Origin: Leptobrachium leishanense
Taxonomy: Eukaryota > Chordata > Amphibia > Anura > Megophryidae
NCBI GenBank assembly: GCA_009667805.1
Contig: CM019066.1
Location: forward strand, 117,914,190 to 117,978,189
Direction of reading: 5' to 3'
Length of the DNA: 64,000 bases
Shown here: piece after piece, positions 1 to 11,434 of the stretch
Layout: the number at the start of each line of letters is the position of its first letter
How positions within the stretch are numbered: the first letter of the stretch is position 1
The notes under the pieces: model-generated
Databases searched by the model: none
Told to the model about the DNA's origin: nothing
Seen by the model: the letters and a program-made list of their open reading frames with translations, nothing else
Translations under genes and position numbers: made by a program

Positions 1-392
1 GAAGGTCCTTCGGACCTCTCCCCCTCCCCTTCCCCGTGGGCCAGTAATTAAAGGCAGGCACCGCCTGGAAGGGCACAGCCTGCCCTTCCAAGCGGCGGCT
101 GTCTTTAACCCCTAGTGGGCTGGATCACGATATGGCGCCAACATGCGCCATATCGCGGTCCCCTCCCGGAGCTGGCCGACATCTTGGATGTCGGCCAAGC
201 TTCCGGGATATCCCCCTAATGACTGGCGTCATAGCGCAGAGCGCGATGGCGCCAGTTTTGAAATTAACCCCTTGCTGCCACCTATAGTGGAGATAGGGGG
301 TTCCAATGAACCCCCTATCTCCCCATCCGTGACAGCTAGGGGTTAATGTTTGCTATCATTGGAACGGCCAGAGCGTGGCCTTTCCAATGATA
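1..392. repeat. Ordered array of hairpins inside the piggyBac-family element
   Basis: Six inverted repeats follow one another: 3-17 (6-bp stem), 66-90 (10-bp stem, 5-nt loop), 128-155 (11-bp stem, 6-nt loop), 174-196 (10-bp stem, 3-nt loop, with a second 7-bp stem at 164-170/202-208), 289-322 (15-bp perfect stem, 4-nt loop) and 354-392 (11+5-bp stem with one mismatch). The same modules recur near 26,460-27,170 and 38,500-38,850. None of them encodes a recognisable protein. Confidence 0.8.
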
Positions 393-928
393 CCATGTAA
401 AATGTTAAAAAAAAAAAACATTTTTAAAAAAATTAAAAAAAAGTTGTTTTTTTTGTTTTTTTTAGATTTATTAGTGCAACAATATTGTTCCCATTTCAAT
501 TATAATGTGAACAATGATGCTGCACTAACGATTTTTTCTATGGGGGGCGTTTGCTAAAAAACACATAATTTTCCCCAAAAAAAAGTAACGATTCCTCATT
601 TCTAATTTTTTTAATAAGCGCACCCCATACAAAATATAACCGCAAACGATCGCATTTTAAAATGTGAAAAAAAACACTTTACACATTGTAAATTATTGAA
701 AATTCAAATTTTATTGCATTTTTTGTTATAATATACAGACATGACATAACGTATACATATAATAATGACATATTATGAATCTGCCGAGTCTGACGGAAAG
801 AACGATATATAATATGTCTGGGTCATATATTAAAATAAGGCTTCAAAACGCAGTTAAACATGATGAGCGAAACCGGTTAAAATGTGTCAGCAAAAAGGTG
901 GGAAAAGGCTCAGCAGCGAAAGGGTTAA
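1..928 (-). mobile_element. piggyBac-family non-autonomous element, truncated by the window edge
   Basis: The right border is a TTAA at 925-928, and on the minus strand the element begins TTAACCCTTTCGCTGCTGAG, a terminus seen again at 21,679 and, mutated, at 27,195. The interior (650-900) matches 21,700-21,900 closely in reverse orientation, so both are copies of one family. No transposase is present. The first 392 bases are a series of hairpins annotated separately. TTAA targets and termini of this kind are typical of piggyBac elements; assignment to that superfamily is inference supported by the related piggyBac transposase element ending at 38,853, which shares the hairpin modules. Confidence 0.65.
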
Positions 929-1370
929 AAAAAAACGGAAAACAATTTTGCCCAAAAAATGCCTAGAGGATCCTAAAAAATCTATGAATAAAGAGACGGT
1001 TTACTGCAGAATATAATAATAAATGGTTTATTAGATATTGAATTAAAACTGGAATATTTTTAACATTGAAGCCTATGGGATTCTCCTGAATAAACGTGCC
1101 GAATGATACCACCAAACAGCAGGGAATTTCGTCAACTTTTCCCTGCTGTTTGGGGTTCTCTGAATAGACGAAGCATTGCTTCTCTATGGGGGATTTCACT
1201 GCCCTCGAACAGGCAACGAACAGGCACTCTACGTGCAGGCAATTCACCATCATTTGGTGAACTGCCTGCTCTCAGAATAGCCGAATGGCCAGAAAATGTA
1301 ACCGTACGCTGAATTTCACTGTTCGGTTACATTTTGGGGCCTGACCAGCTCTCTTTGAATAACCCTGTTA
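929..1370. repeat. Dispersed MITE-like repeat fragment
   Basis: Bases 1,003-1,060 and 1,070-1,260 match segments at 7,021-7,290 and 28,378-28,640, where they form part of the hAT copies. The end CTCTTTGAATAACCC near 1,352-1,367 recurs at about 4,733 and 46,492. The elements share a terminus but no coding capacity. From 1,371 to about 1,936 I see only AT-rich sequence with no recognisable feature. Confidence 0.45.
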
Positions 1371-1936
1371 GTCACCCTAACCCTAAGCAAAGTGTCAATT
1401 TTGACACCTTGCTAGCATCAGTAAAAATACACTAGCATTGTGGTAAGTGACCATAATTTTGCCATTTTTTCACATCAAATGCAACTTTTTCCCCCAACAT
1501 GCTAATATAAGGAAATATTCTTGACAAAGACTGATTTCATGCAAAACACTGCAGATTCGGAAATAAAAGTTTCTTTTATTTTACTGTTTTTCGGCTCTTT
1601 AAGGGTTTTGGCCACCATGAGCATCCATCAAGATAGTTCTACACCCTGCACACTGAAGTATGTAAAAATGGGTGCACATTTAAAAAATACAAGGCTTCTT
1701 CTACCACAAAAAAGTCACAATATACAGCAAAAAAGAACGTTAGATGGCAAAGCACAATGCAAAAAGAATCTTTATTATAATAATAAATACAAGCAATGAA
1801 AACTCAATAGTTACATTTACCATATGAGCGCAATGTAATACATATATGTATATTTATAACATTTTTGGGGTGTGTGTATATAATTCCTGGTCAGAAAAAA
1901 CAATATCTATGACGGTAATCTGACATTGGCGGTTTC

Positions 1937-2870
1937 TTGTCCTTATTAAACGAAACAAGAAAGCGTATCACAGAAGAAGCATACGTATATCAAAAGGAAG
2001 ATAGTGACATCACCCTAAAGGGCTGCCCAAGGTACCCAATGTTTTGTCGTATAAATGCCTTTCTCAAGGGTTCTAACATTACTAACATGTGTAAGTATAT
2101 TTATGTAGGGGCCCATGATTGTTAGACTAATCCTGATGGAAGGAAATGGCGCCAAGAAGTAAACTGGATGTGCAAGGGGAGGATATTACATGCACGAAGA
2201 AGACACATATTGGAAACTTTATCATAGCAATGCTATTTACGCCCTGCATCTTCAAGGCTGTTCCACCACAAAGCCGGCACAAAATGTACTACGGCAGGAA
2301 AGGGTTAAGTATCGTGTTGATTGTCAATCTGTTAAAATGCCCTTGTGTTATAGGCCAGTGTTTTCCAAACTTGTCCTCGGGACCCTCAACCTGGCCAGAT
2401 TTTGCAGATCACCTTGAGGAAATGCAGACTGAATCCTGCAATCACCGAGCAGCAAAACAGATCACCTGTGCTGTGCTTCAGATATCTGGAAAACCTGGCC
2501 TGTCAGCGAGTCCTGAGGACAGGTTTGAGAGACACTGGTATGGGCTATGTAGGACAAACGCACATACCCTTTACTGTTAGGATTAGAGAAAACAAGAGCA
2601 ATATCCACACTGGAAAAATACAATCATCAATAGAAAGGCACTTCCTGGAAGCTGGACATACATCTGCACAATTGAGATATAGCCTCATTGAAAAAGTGTT
2701 TCCCCCCCAAATGGGGTAGCAATAATGTACAAGCATTGACGAAAATAGAACTCTTTTGGATTTAAGAACTTCAAACACTGGCCTCTCTTTCCTTGAATCA
2801 GGACAAGGATTTGACTCCATTTCTTCACAGAGAAACATAGGAAATAACTTTAGTGAAATCCTTTTCTTTG
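1937..2870 (+). pseudogene. Penelope-like element remnant, GIY-YIG endonuclease region
   Basis: The frame before 2,355 ends with LLKCPCVIG, and after an 182-bp insertion the reading resumes as GYVGQTHIPFTVRIRENKSN, followed by SIERHFLEAGHTSAQLRYSL. This spacing (CPC, YVGQT, R-x3-HK-like, HFLE-x-GH) is the C-terminal GIY-YIG nuclease region of PLE polyproteins of the Neptune/Penelope type. An earlier CKYIYVGAH near 2,089 fits the cysteine-bearing linker before the nuclease. Stops at about 2,717 and frame changes make it a dead copy. No reverse transcriptase part is visible upstream. The region 2,871-3,110 is probably its 3' flank. In the family this nuclease nicks DNA to prime retrotransposition. 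Confidence 0.7.
2356..2537. mobile_element. hAT-type MITE inserted in the PLE remnant
   Basis: An 182-bp element starts CAGTGTTTTCCAAACTTGTC and ends with its imperfect complement, TTTGAGAGACACTG. Terminal CAGTG/CACTG and flanking 8-mers TTATAGGC (2,348-2,355) and GTATGGGC (2,538-2,545), six of eight identical, fit hAT insertion with a decayed 8-bp TSD. It falls between two conserved blocks of the PLE endonuclease. Confidence 0.7.
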
Positions 2871-3110
2871 TATATTTTGTTTTTAATTGTTTTTATCGCT
2901 TTTTAGTTTTTGTGACGATTATGTGGGACCATTATGACGGATTGTGACGTGCCAACAGAAGTTTTTGTGTCCGGACATTTTTTGCAACTTGTTTTTGGTG
3001 ACTGTATGAATACTACAAGGGGGTGACATAGTGCTGATGTTTGGAGTGGAATTTACCTATACTATATTGTTGTGGTTGTTATTGGGAAATTTATACTGAC
3101 CTGTTGGGTA

Positions 3111-3906
3111 GGGATGTGTGTTTCGGGTTTCGGAATTTCGGAATTTTCACGAAATTTCCCGATTCGTGTTTTCGGATGCGGCCGATTTTCCGAAAAGTTT
3201 TAGATCCGAAAATGGCAGATCCGAAAAGTTTTCCGAGCCGAAACGAAATATTTTCGGAATTTTCGAATGGACTTGAAATGTGTCAAATCGAAATTTATTT
3301 TCACTCTATTCATGATTTCGGTTCCATTCGTGATTTCGGTTCCAGCTGTTTTATTCTGAAATTCGATGATGACTGTCCACTTCAAAAAAGTTGTTGGGAA
3401 ATTCAGGAGTGATCTTCAATACTCTATGTCCAAGACTTAAACCAAAAGGACATCTCTTGGTTGAGGTTAATTAAGAGGTTAACACCTGTCCTGGCCAAAC
3501 CTCTGCAGGAACCCAAGATCCTACGCTAACCATATAACAGAAACTGTAAAAAACAGTTCACATTTTTTTCCTCTAAATAATTGGGCAGATCTTGCTGACA
3601 GCCTCTGCTATATATATATGTGAATTTACACGCGAGCAGCTCCTCCTCTTTGGTTCAGGGACTACCAAACTTTGAAACGAGGAGAACAGAGGTTCCGAAA
3701 AATATGAAAATTTCCGAAGTCTCGAAAAGTCGATACAAAAAACGACCCGAAAATACAAAAAATGGTCGATATTCCGAAAAAAAATAAGTACACGAAAAAC
3801 GAGTCGAACCGAACCGAATCTAAACAGAAATCGGTCGAAACGAGCCGAATCGAAAAGTTTAAACATCCGAACGAGCCAAACCGAAAAAAAAATCGGTGCA
3901 CAAGCC
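3111..3906. mobile_element. TTTCGG-rich non-autonomous DNA transposon with TA target
   Basis: The segment lies between two TA dinucleotides (3,109-3,110 and 3,907-3,908). Ends are GGGATGTGTGTTTCGG and, on the other strand, GGCTTGTGCACCGATTT. Both flanks are unusually rich in TTTCGG/CCGAAA words (3,120-3,260; 3,690-3,890), with a more ordinary interior. No transposase frame is seen. TA targets suggest a Tc1/mariner-like mobiliser, but the termini are diverged, so the superfamily is uncertain. Confidence 0.5.
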
Positions 3907-3992
3907 TACTGTTGGGATGTCTTGTTTGAGGCTTGTATATGAATGGCTTTGTCAGATATTGAGATTATTTGATGTATTTATATATACACTTT

Positions 3993-4121
3993 GGGCTATA
4001 TTACAATGTTGGTGCCAATTTAACCAGAGCTGTTGTAAACTTAAAATCTCCATAGGCTATAATGGCTCTGGGAAGTTTACAACAGCTCTGGTTAAGTTAG
4101 CACCAACTTTGTAATACTGCC
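3993..4121. mobile_element. Palindromic MITE, copy 1
   Basis: The whole 129-bp unit folds on itself: GGGCTATATTACAATGTTGG at the left pairs with the right end CAACTTTGTAATACTGCCC, and AACCAGAGCTGTTGTAAACTT pairs with AAGTTTACAACAGCTCTGG. A second copy lies 96 bp away in opposite orientation. Confidence 0.75.
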
Positions 4122-4217
4122 CATAATTTTGTATGTCAAACAGGCTATATAAAGCCTATTTAATCCTATTGATCACAAATAAACACATTACTACATTTAT
4201 CAAAATAGATACACAAA

Positions 4218-4347
4218 GGGCCATATTACATAGTTGGTGCTAACTTAACCAGAGCTGTTGTAAACTTACCAGAGCCATTATAGCCTATGGAGGTTTTAAG
4301 TTTACAACAGCTCTGGTTAAGTTAGCACCAGCTTTGTAATACTGCCC
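4218..4347. mobile_element. Palindromic MITE, copy 2 (inverted relative to copy 1)
   Basis: This is the same 130-bp foldback family as 3,993-4,121. The short asymmetric centre (CCATTATAGCCTATGGAGG) is the reverse complement of the centre of copy 1, so the two copies lie head to head. AT-rich sequence of about 96 bp separates them. Confidence 0.75.
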
Positions 4348-4509
4348 TATGTGTGTAATAGTGTTTACTATATTTGTTTCGTTTCACTTCCTTTTTTCAT
4401 TTATTCTTATTTAGTATTTTTCAGTTACTGCTTTATTCCTTTTTTTTTTAGTTTCTCCATGTGTATCTGTTACCTGTGGGATTCACCGGTTTAAACCTGT
4501 AGAACTGAA

Positions 4510-4737
4510 GCACTGAAAATCTGGGCATTTCGACAATATTTCACTGCTGTTCGTCGTTCTATGAATAGATTAACCATTACTTCTCTATGGGACATTTTCA
4601 CTGCCGCCGGAGGTCGCTAAATTGCAGTGATCTGAGGCGAATTGCACCGGATTTCGCTGGCAATTCGGCAATATTTGGCATATTGCCAGGTTTCTGGCCA
4701 CTCAGTGGCAAATTCGGCACTCTTTGAATAACCCCTT
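4510..4737. repeat. MITE fragment with the CTCTTTGAATAACCC terminus
   Basis: It shares GAATAGATTAACCATTACTT with the hAT copies at about 7,190 and 28,550 and ends in the same CTCTTTGAATAACCC word as 1,367 and 46,492. No coding potential was seen. Confidence 0.4.
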
Positions 4738-5790
4738 AAACCTTTGATAGTAGTTAAGATAAATAGTAAGCATTAGACATGTGCATTTCAGTTCAGATCT
4801 GTCACAACATATTTTTATATCCCACTTTAGCAAGACTGACCGCACAAGCGCATAATTTTTTTTTTCAAGGAAACGTCTTTTTAACAGGAGTTAAGAATTA
4901 AACAGAGTCAACTCTTCAGACACTGGGAACTCTAACTTTCTTTTTTTTTTACTTACATATTTTCTAATGGTACAGAGGATTGTGTGGCTTTTTGGTTTTA
5001 TGTTCATCTAACCTCATGCGATGAACATAAAATCCACATACTGCATGCATATATTTAATAAAAAAATTATACTATTGATTTAGTATAGTAACTTAACGAT
5101 TAGCTCTAGGACTTTTGTGCTGAGCTTCTGGTAAATCCAGAACACAATTCCCCAATGTAGCACTATTAAATAATTCTTAGAAGCTTGCAAGATTCCAGCA
5201 TGCACTTTTCAATGGCCTCCAGTAAAGTTTTCAGTTGGATTTATTTTTATTATTATTATTCATTTATTTGTATTGTGCTAAAATATTCTGCCACGTGGTA
5301 CCAGGATTACAATAAGAAAGGATAGTACGTAGTTACATTGAAACAAAGTAGAGAGTGCCCTATGGAGCTTACATTCTAATGAGACCATTTTGACTTTAGG
5401 GTGTGAATAATAATAATCCCACTTGCAATTGGAGCCTTCTAGAGACTTTGCTAAAATAGTATATACTGCAAAATGATGTAGGGAACTATCCAGGGAGAAT
5501 AGGCTGGAAGACAATAATAACTATAAGGCATATTTATTTTACAGAAAGATTGTTTCCTATGAGCTTTCTGACCTGTAGACCTTTTCAATCTCTTTTTCAA
5601 ACAGATCCTTACAGGGTCCTAATATATTTATTGTTTTAAATGAAATCCAGTTCCTATGAAAACTGTAAGTGTATTTTCATTTTTTTTTCTCTCCTATAAA
5701 ATGTTCTTTTATAAAGCAAATGCGTACTTTTTTCTATTCTTGTATATAAAGTGCATTATTTCCAAACTGTCGGTAATGGGAGTTTCATTA
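4738..5790. other. Non-coding stretch with a weak SINE/LINE-tail-like fragment
   Basis: No gene was recognised. Bases 5,222-5,510 (TATTATTATTCATTTATTTG, then ATGGAGCTTACATTCTAATG) resemble the degenerate 3' tails of vertebrate SINE/L2-type repeats, but this rests on general similarity only. The rest is AT-rich and featureless. Confidence 0.3.
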
Positions 5791-6260
5791 TTTGTTAACC
5801 CCTTCACCAACAAGACCAGTGGATTCATGGAAAATATATATGCATTATGCATGCAACGGTTCTGTGCTTCAACCAGGGGAGACTGACCCATTGGGCGTTC
5901 GGGCACTACGCAAGGGCATGGAATGGCCTTGTTGCCCCTGCAGTCCAGACCCAGGACATGCGTGGAGCATCATGGGGATATCCTCCCCAACGTGCAGAAA
6001 CCTACATGTACATACTCAGTGGTGTATTTTGGCCTAGGCCAACAAGGCCTAGGCCTAGGGTGGCACTTTCCAGGGGGCGGCGGCCCGCACTGGTGGCCCC
6101 ACACCTAAAAAAAAAAAAAATTTTTTTTTTTTTTTTTTACTTTTGCAAAGTATTTTGCCAGGAAGGATACATTGAGATTTCACTAATTTTCAAGTATGTC
6201 CTGGGTAGGCAAGGCCTAGGCTTTCACTTTCCAGGGGGCAGCAAAAAACCTCACCACTAA

Positions 6261-6685
6261 GGCTAGGGTCAGACTAACGCATTTTTCGCGTTGTCCGTGA
6301 AAAAGTGCGTTCGAACGAATGGACGCATTTTTTCACGGAATACGCGATAGCGGTCATACGATGCGCATTTTCGTCCGTGATTTTGTACGGTTATCAATAA
6401 AACCCTTTTTGCGTCTGGACGTGATGTTGGCCGGACAGTAGCAGCGTCTGACGTCTCCTAATCACACACACATGCCGCTAGCAGACGCAGCGCACTCTGT
6501 ACGTCAGTACTAGCGGTTTGACGTTCTCGAAAAAATGCGTTCGTTTGCCACTTGCGTTGCGCGGCCGCAATTTTGTGCGGCCGTTCTTCGTATGCTGCCC
6601 GGCATTGGACGTAATTTGCTGCTAGTGCAGCCGTGATTTAGTGCGGCTAAACGCACGTTAAAACTGCGTTAGTCTGACCTTAGCC
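6261..6685. mobile_element. PIF/Harbinger-type MITE, copy 1
   Basis: It begins GGCTAGGGTCAGACTAACGC and ends with the complement GTCTGACCTTAGCC. TAA flanks both sides (6,258-6,260; 6,686-6,688). Copy B of the host hAT element has a single TAA and no insert at the matching place (near 28,020), which directly confirms a 3-bp TWA TSD. Length is 425 bp and there is no coding capacity. The interior is CpG-rich. Confidence 0.85.
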
Positions 6686-8004
6686 TAAATGGGTTACTCA
6701 CAGAGCACCGAAGTGACGCCAACATTTTGGTGTTCTGTAGTTCGCTGCACTTCGGGGAATAAAATTTCCCCACCCTGCAGTGAATTCACCATTCACCGCA
6801 GGGCCCCCAAAGTGCATGAAGTCGGCTGCTGAATGCTGCCACCGCAAACCCGTGGCCTGCTGTTTTCAAAAGAACTACTGAACGAAAATGTCTGGAATTT
6901 ACATATAAGATCCTATGATTGATAATAAAAAGTTCTGTTACAGAAAAAAGAAACCGCTATTAAAAAAAGGGGGAAATTTTGCTGAAAAATTACTAAAAGG
7001 TACTAAAATAGAATCAATAAAGACTTTTTACTGCAGATTAAAATAATAAATGGTTTATTAGATATTGCATAAAAACGGGAATATTTTTAACATTGAAACC
7101 TATGGGGTTCGCCTGAATAAACCTGCTGATTGAAACCACCGAACATCAGGGCATTTCACTGCCATTTCTCTGCTGTTTGGTGTTCTCTGAATAGATTAAC
7201 CATTACTTCTCTATGGGGATTTGCAATGCCTTCAAACAGCACCGTACTTGCTGGCAGTTCGCCAAACTTGTGTGTGAGCATATCACAGAGCAGTGGTGTA
7301 CTTAGGGGAGTGGCGGAGGGCGGACCGCCCCAGGTACCAGTGATTATTTGGGTGTCATTAGGGGGTACTAGGAGGTGCCACTGTCACTGTGTGTCAGCTT
7401 TGAGCTGTGTTCTCAAACAATGAGCAGCGGAGCAGGGCGTTTGCATACGAAATAAAATCGAATAGAATAAAAATCCCCCTCTCCTCCTTGTGTGCAGAGA
7501 GAGAAGATGACAGTAAACGGCAGGTAAGGGGGGGTATCAGCAGAATATGAAGCCCTGTCTGCTTACTGCTGTTTAAAGTGGACCTTTCCTTAACCAGCAC
7601 TGCAGTGATGGAAATTTGTCATTGAGCTGCCTGGCTCCTGGTGAGGCAGCGTACATGCAGGTCACGCGGTCCGGCCAGTCAGGTGGTACTGAGTCTCCGT
7701 ACCACCTGACTGGCTGGACCACGTGACACGCATGCAGCTGCCCGCCCTTTTGTTAACACGGACTCTCACTCTATTCTGGACTGAACACCCACCGGGAAGG
7801 GAATCAAAGCCACGGTGCACCCTCTGGCAGTGGCACCCCACTGCTGACAAGATGGCTCCACTCACAGGCACAGCTGCGATCCTAACGTGGCCTGGAGGGA
7901 CCTCCTGCTTAGTCCGTACACAGTCCCTGCTGACTCTGCACACAGCCCTACCGCGGACGTTGGCCGGTAAATATAGAATAAATAATTGCTGTGTGCTCAT
8001 ATTC

Positions 8005-8425
8005 ACTCAGTTTGCTGGGAGTCTTATTGCAGTGGATTCTGATGCACTCATACACACCGCACAATCCATTGCTGGGAGTTTTATTGCTGTGAATTCTGTT
8101 ACGCTAACACACACACCACACAATGCATTGCTGTGAGTTTTATTGCTGTGGATTCTGATACGCTGACACACACCACACATTGCATTGTTGTGAGTTTTAT
8201 TGCTGTGAATTCTGATACGCTGAAACACACACCACACATTGCATTGCTGGGAGTTTTATTGCTGTGGATTCTGTGATACACACTGCATATTACTGTGAGT
8301 TTTATTGCCCTGGAGCTCTGGGATACGCTCATGCACAGTGCCCATTTCTGTGGATTTTATTGCTGTGCAGCTCTGTGATACACTCATATGCAGTGCACGT
8401 TTCTGTGGATTTTATTGTTCAACCA
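8005..8425. repeat. Minisatellite within hAT copy A
   Basis: About seven imperfect units of roughly 60 bp share TGGGAGTTTTATTGCTGTGG and GATACGCTGACACACACCAC. Long antisense frames across it (repeated SESTAIKL) are products of the repeat and not genes. Confidence 0.8.
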
Positions 8426-9493
8426 ATTAGAGCGGCTGTGATCCAGTATACTTGACATGCGTGGCTGTTCTTTGTAAAAATGCTTGAATTTAAACATTTC
8501 ATAATTTTATTTATCTCAATAGATACATTTGAAATGGTATACAAAATATACAAGTAGGCACTTGGTATCCACTTTTAATATAAAAAGAGGAAAAGGCAGA
8601 GCTCTAAGAGGAAAAGGTGGAGCTTAAAGAGGAAGGGTGGGGATTAACCAGGAAGAGGTGTGCCCTTGACAGGAAGGGGTGCCTCAAATTTTAATTAGGG
8701 GGTGCACGAGTTTAGTCAGGCCTAGGGCAGCACAAAACCTAAATACACCACTGTACATACTGTTGTGCCCCTGCTCAGTGACAATCTGGCTCCGAGCAAG
8801 GGCTTCAACCAGATCAGGCTGACATAAGTCCTAATTGTGCTATGGCCTCCCACATGCACATAATGACATCATCATCTGGAATTCACCCTGCCTGGCAGTT
8901 AAATCCCATAACAGCAGATGCAGGTGTTCTTTAGACCCTTGTATCCATTCGTGCTAGATCCATTAGTGCTACAAGGACGGTTGAGGTGTCTTTGGAAAGG
9001 CCCAATTGGCCTTTCCAATGATACCCAACTTCACTTTGTAATAACAAAACAAGAAAAATAATAAAATAGAAAAGTAACAATGCCGCTGAGCTAACTCATT
9101 TCATTTTTTCATATATATTTTAATATACATTTTAATAATAAATTTAGATGTTCTTTAATTATATTATAACTATTTTAAGAACATTTTTATATTTTATTTA
9201 TAATTTTAATTAAAACTCATAAGCAATTATATTTAACTTATTATTTATTAAACTGAAGTTTATATCAAAATACAGATTTGATTAAAATATATTTATTGCT
9301 GTGGAGCTCTGCTACTCTCATACACACTGCACTTATGGGGGCACCATTTTTTTCTAAACAAAATTCATTTGCATATAAATTATTTTGCAATGCTCCACTT
9401 TTGGCACACGTTGAGAATACTTGATATCAGGACACCAGTCCAGCAGGTGCTTTGCAGATCAAGTAGACTCAATCTTGCTAATGAAGGGCTTAA

Positions 9494-11430
9494 GAGCATC
9501 CTTGAGAGTAAATAAATTTGACCATTTGGAGAAGCGTTTGCAAACTCAAACACTTCTATTGAACCTAACTACAAACTTAATACTTAACAATTTTTCATTT
9601 ATTTAATCTATTTGCAAAGTATTTTACCAGGAAGGATACATTGAGATTTCAACAAGTTTTAATGTTCGCAATTCAATGGAAGTCAACTGATAACATTGAT
9701 GCTACATTTTGCAATGGTATATGGTTTGTCCAGAGTTGTTTGACAATAGAATTCATGGAAATCTTCTACTAAAAATTGGATAAATAGGCACTGTAATTTC
9801 TTTTTAAACACCCATGGCATTTTCGATTGTAAAATAATTTGTAAATATTCTGCACAGCTCAGACGGCACCTGAAAACCTATTGGAACTTTTTTCCATCAT
9901 AATTAAGTTTTGCAACATATTGGCTTTCATCAGCTTTCTGTCAGTAACCTTTTATAACTTACCTAAAACATGTAGCTAAGGTCAGTTGTTTTTCTATTTC
10001 CTTTTCGCTTTTATTTTCTTTAAAGTCAGTGTATAATCTTATGATAAAGCAAACTTGAATGAACATTACAAATGATAGACTCTCTATATTCCCTTTCATT
10101 TTATATATAGCCATGCCATCAAGTTCTATTGAGTGGTACAGGAAAAAATATATATTTAAGTGCTCAGTCATTCCACCACTTTTTATATAGCTACATGGGT
10201 TTGCATGGAAATTGATGTAGCAAAAATGTAACTCCGAAATCAAAAGATGATTGCATTGCAATATAAATGTATTTGCTGTCTACCTACTTTAGATAAATTG
10301 TGATTCCATATCTATTTAGATTTGGTCTCATTGCAGAATTGTCCCTACAGACATGAAAAATATCATGATCCATTCAATGAATCACTGACAAGACTGTAAT
10401 TTTACTTGTCATTCTTCTCGTTACACTTATGATAGATGACACTTTACTTAAAAAATAGCTATCTTTGTTGACACGGGTTTGTCCTTCAGCCTGGAAATAA
10501 CGCGTACACAAAGTTTACAACTCTAGCAAATTCTAAACACGTGTTTAATATCATTGATATAAAGAAGGAAAAATTGTCATTTTGAAAGAAAAACAGTAAA
10601 AGAATAATATTTTTTTAACTACTAGTGTAGCCAGAACATTGAAATTGTAATTGAAGCATAAACTATCACTTCTAAAACTGCCAAAAAGACACTGTTTTCA
10701 TGTGACATAACCAGCAGCTGTGCAAGATAATCAGGCATGAAAAGAAGTGTGACCCGAGCAAAGAAATTATATCCACCGAGTATTGTAATACACAGAAGTA
10801 CAGCATATCTAAAGCATTCAACGATTCAATTATTTTGTGATAATAACCACCCTAAGCACAACTACACTTATCACGGTACATTTTTATATTGGATATACCC
10901 ATGTATATTTATTTACTCATACGGTGTATAGTTCTATCCCAACACTACTATGTCAGGAAGTTCATATAGTTGACTCAACCTGACAGACATGTGAAGTGAA
11001 GCATTATTGGACATGTCTTGCTTTGTGTCACAGTATGTCTTTTTATATGTCAGTGTGTGAGTAAATATTGAAACAACAATTCTTTTTCCTAATCATTTAA
11101 TAATACAGTATATTGCAAAATATGAAAAATAAAACTGCGGACCAACCACTTTTATATAAATTCTATGGTCTTTTTACATGTTTCTGTCAACCATTAATTT
11201 ACAAAAACCACAAATAAAAATATGTATATATATATTCATACAGGCACTGAAATGACACAAACATAATTTAAATCAACTACGCTATGATTATTTTATAGCT
11301 TCCCAATATACTCTGCGTTGCAATTCAACAAGTATAACAAAATGAAATTATTAAATTGTTACAAATATAGCTGATACAAAAAGGAATCAGGGCTTAATTA
11401 TACTTTTAGTATAGAAAAACGTAACCTAAA
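9494..11430. other. AT-rich stretch without recognised gene
   Basis: Apart from a 50-bp SINE-tail match at 9,611-9,660 (ATTTTACCAGGAAGGATACA) I see no element ends, coding motifs or RNA genes. Short frames here have no recognisable domains. Confidence 0.5.
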
Positions 11431-11434
11431 GTAA

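Larger units (their letters stand above)
6017..8753. mobile_element. hAT non-autonomous element, copy A
   Basis: Termini are CAGTGGTGTATTTTGGCCTA and, on the other strand, CAGTGGTGTATTTAGGTTTT. The flanking 8-mers are identical, TACATACT at 6,009-6,016 and 8,754-8,761, which is the TSD size of hAT transposons. The interior holds a Harbinger-type MITE, a SINE-tail segment (6,141-6,209) and a minisatellite (8,005-8,425). It matches copy B at 27,807-30,166 across its length. I found no hAT transposase or BED finger, so it must have been moved in trans. Reading frames in it are short and repeat-derived. Confidence 0.85.
5795..9493. mobile_element. piggyBac-like non-autonomous element holding nested insertions
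   Basis: It begins TTAACCCCTTCACCAACAAG (5,795) and ends with the complementary CTAATGAAGGGCTTAA (to 9,493), so TTAA flanks both sides. Internal end sequence TTGATATCAGGACACCAGTC at 9,421 aligns with TTGATATTGGGGCAGTAGGA in the shorter relative at 20,029-20,486. A hAT element occupies 6,017-8,753 of it. Near 8,990-9,020 is the GGAAAGGCC...GGCCTTTCC hairpin of the piggyBac family. A 9,300-9,345 fragment resembles the hAT minisatellite. No transposase is present. Confidence 0.6.

Noticed and set aside
1374..1386. Telomere-like CCCTAACCCTAA
   Set aside because: Only two units; interstitial chance match.
5656..5886. Short plus-strand frame with hydrophobic start
   Set aside because: Runs across the border of the piggyBac-like element at 5,795 and is low-complexity.
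8007..8332. Minus-strand frames with repeated SESTAIKL peptide
   Set aside because: They follow the 60-bp minisatellite of the hAT element; no start context or domain.
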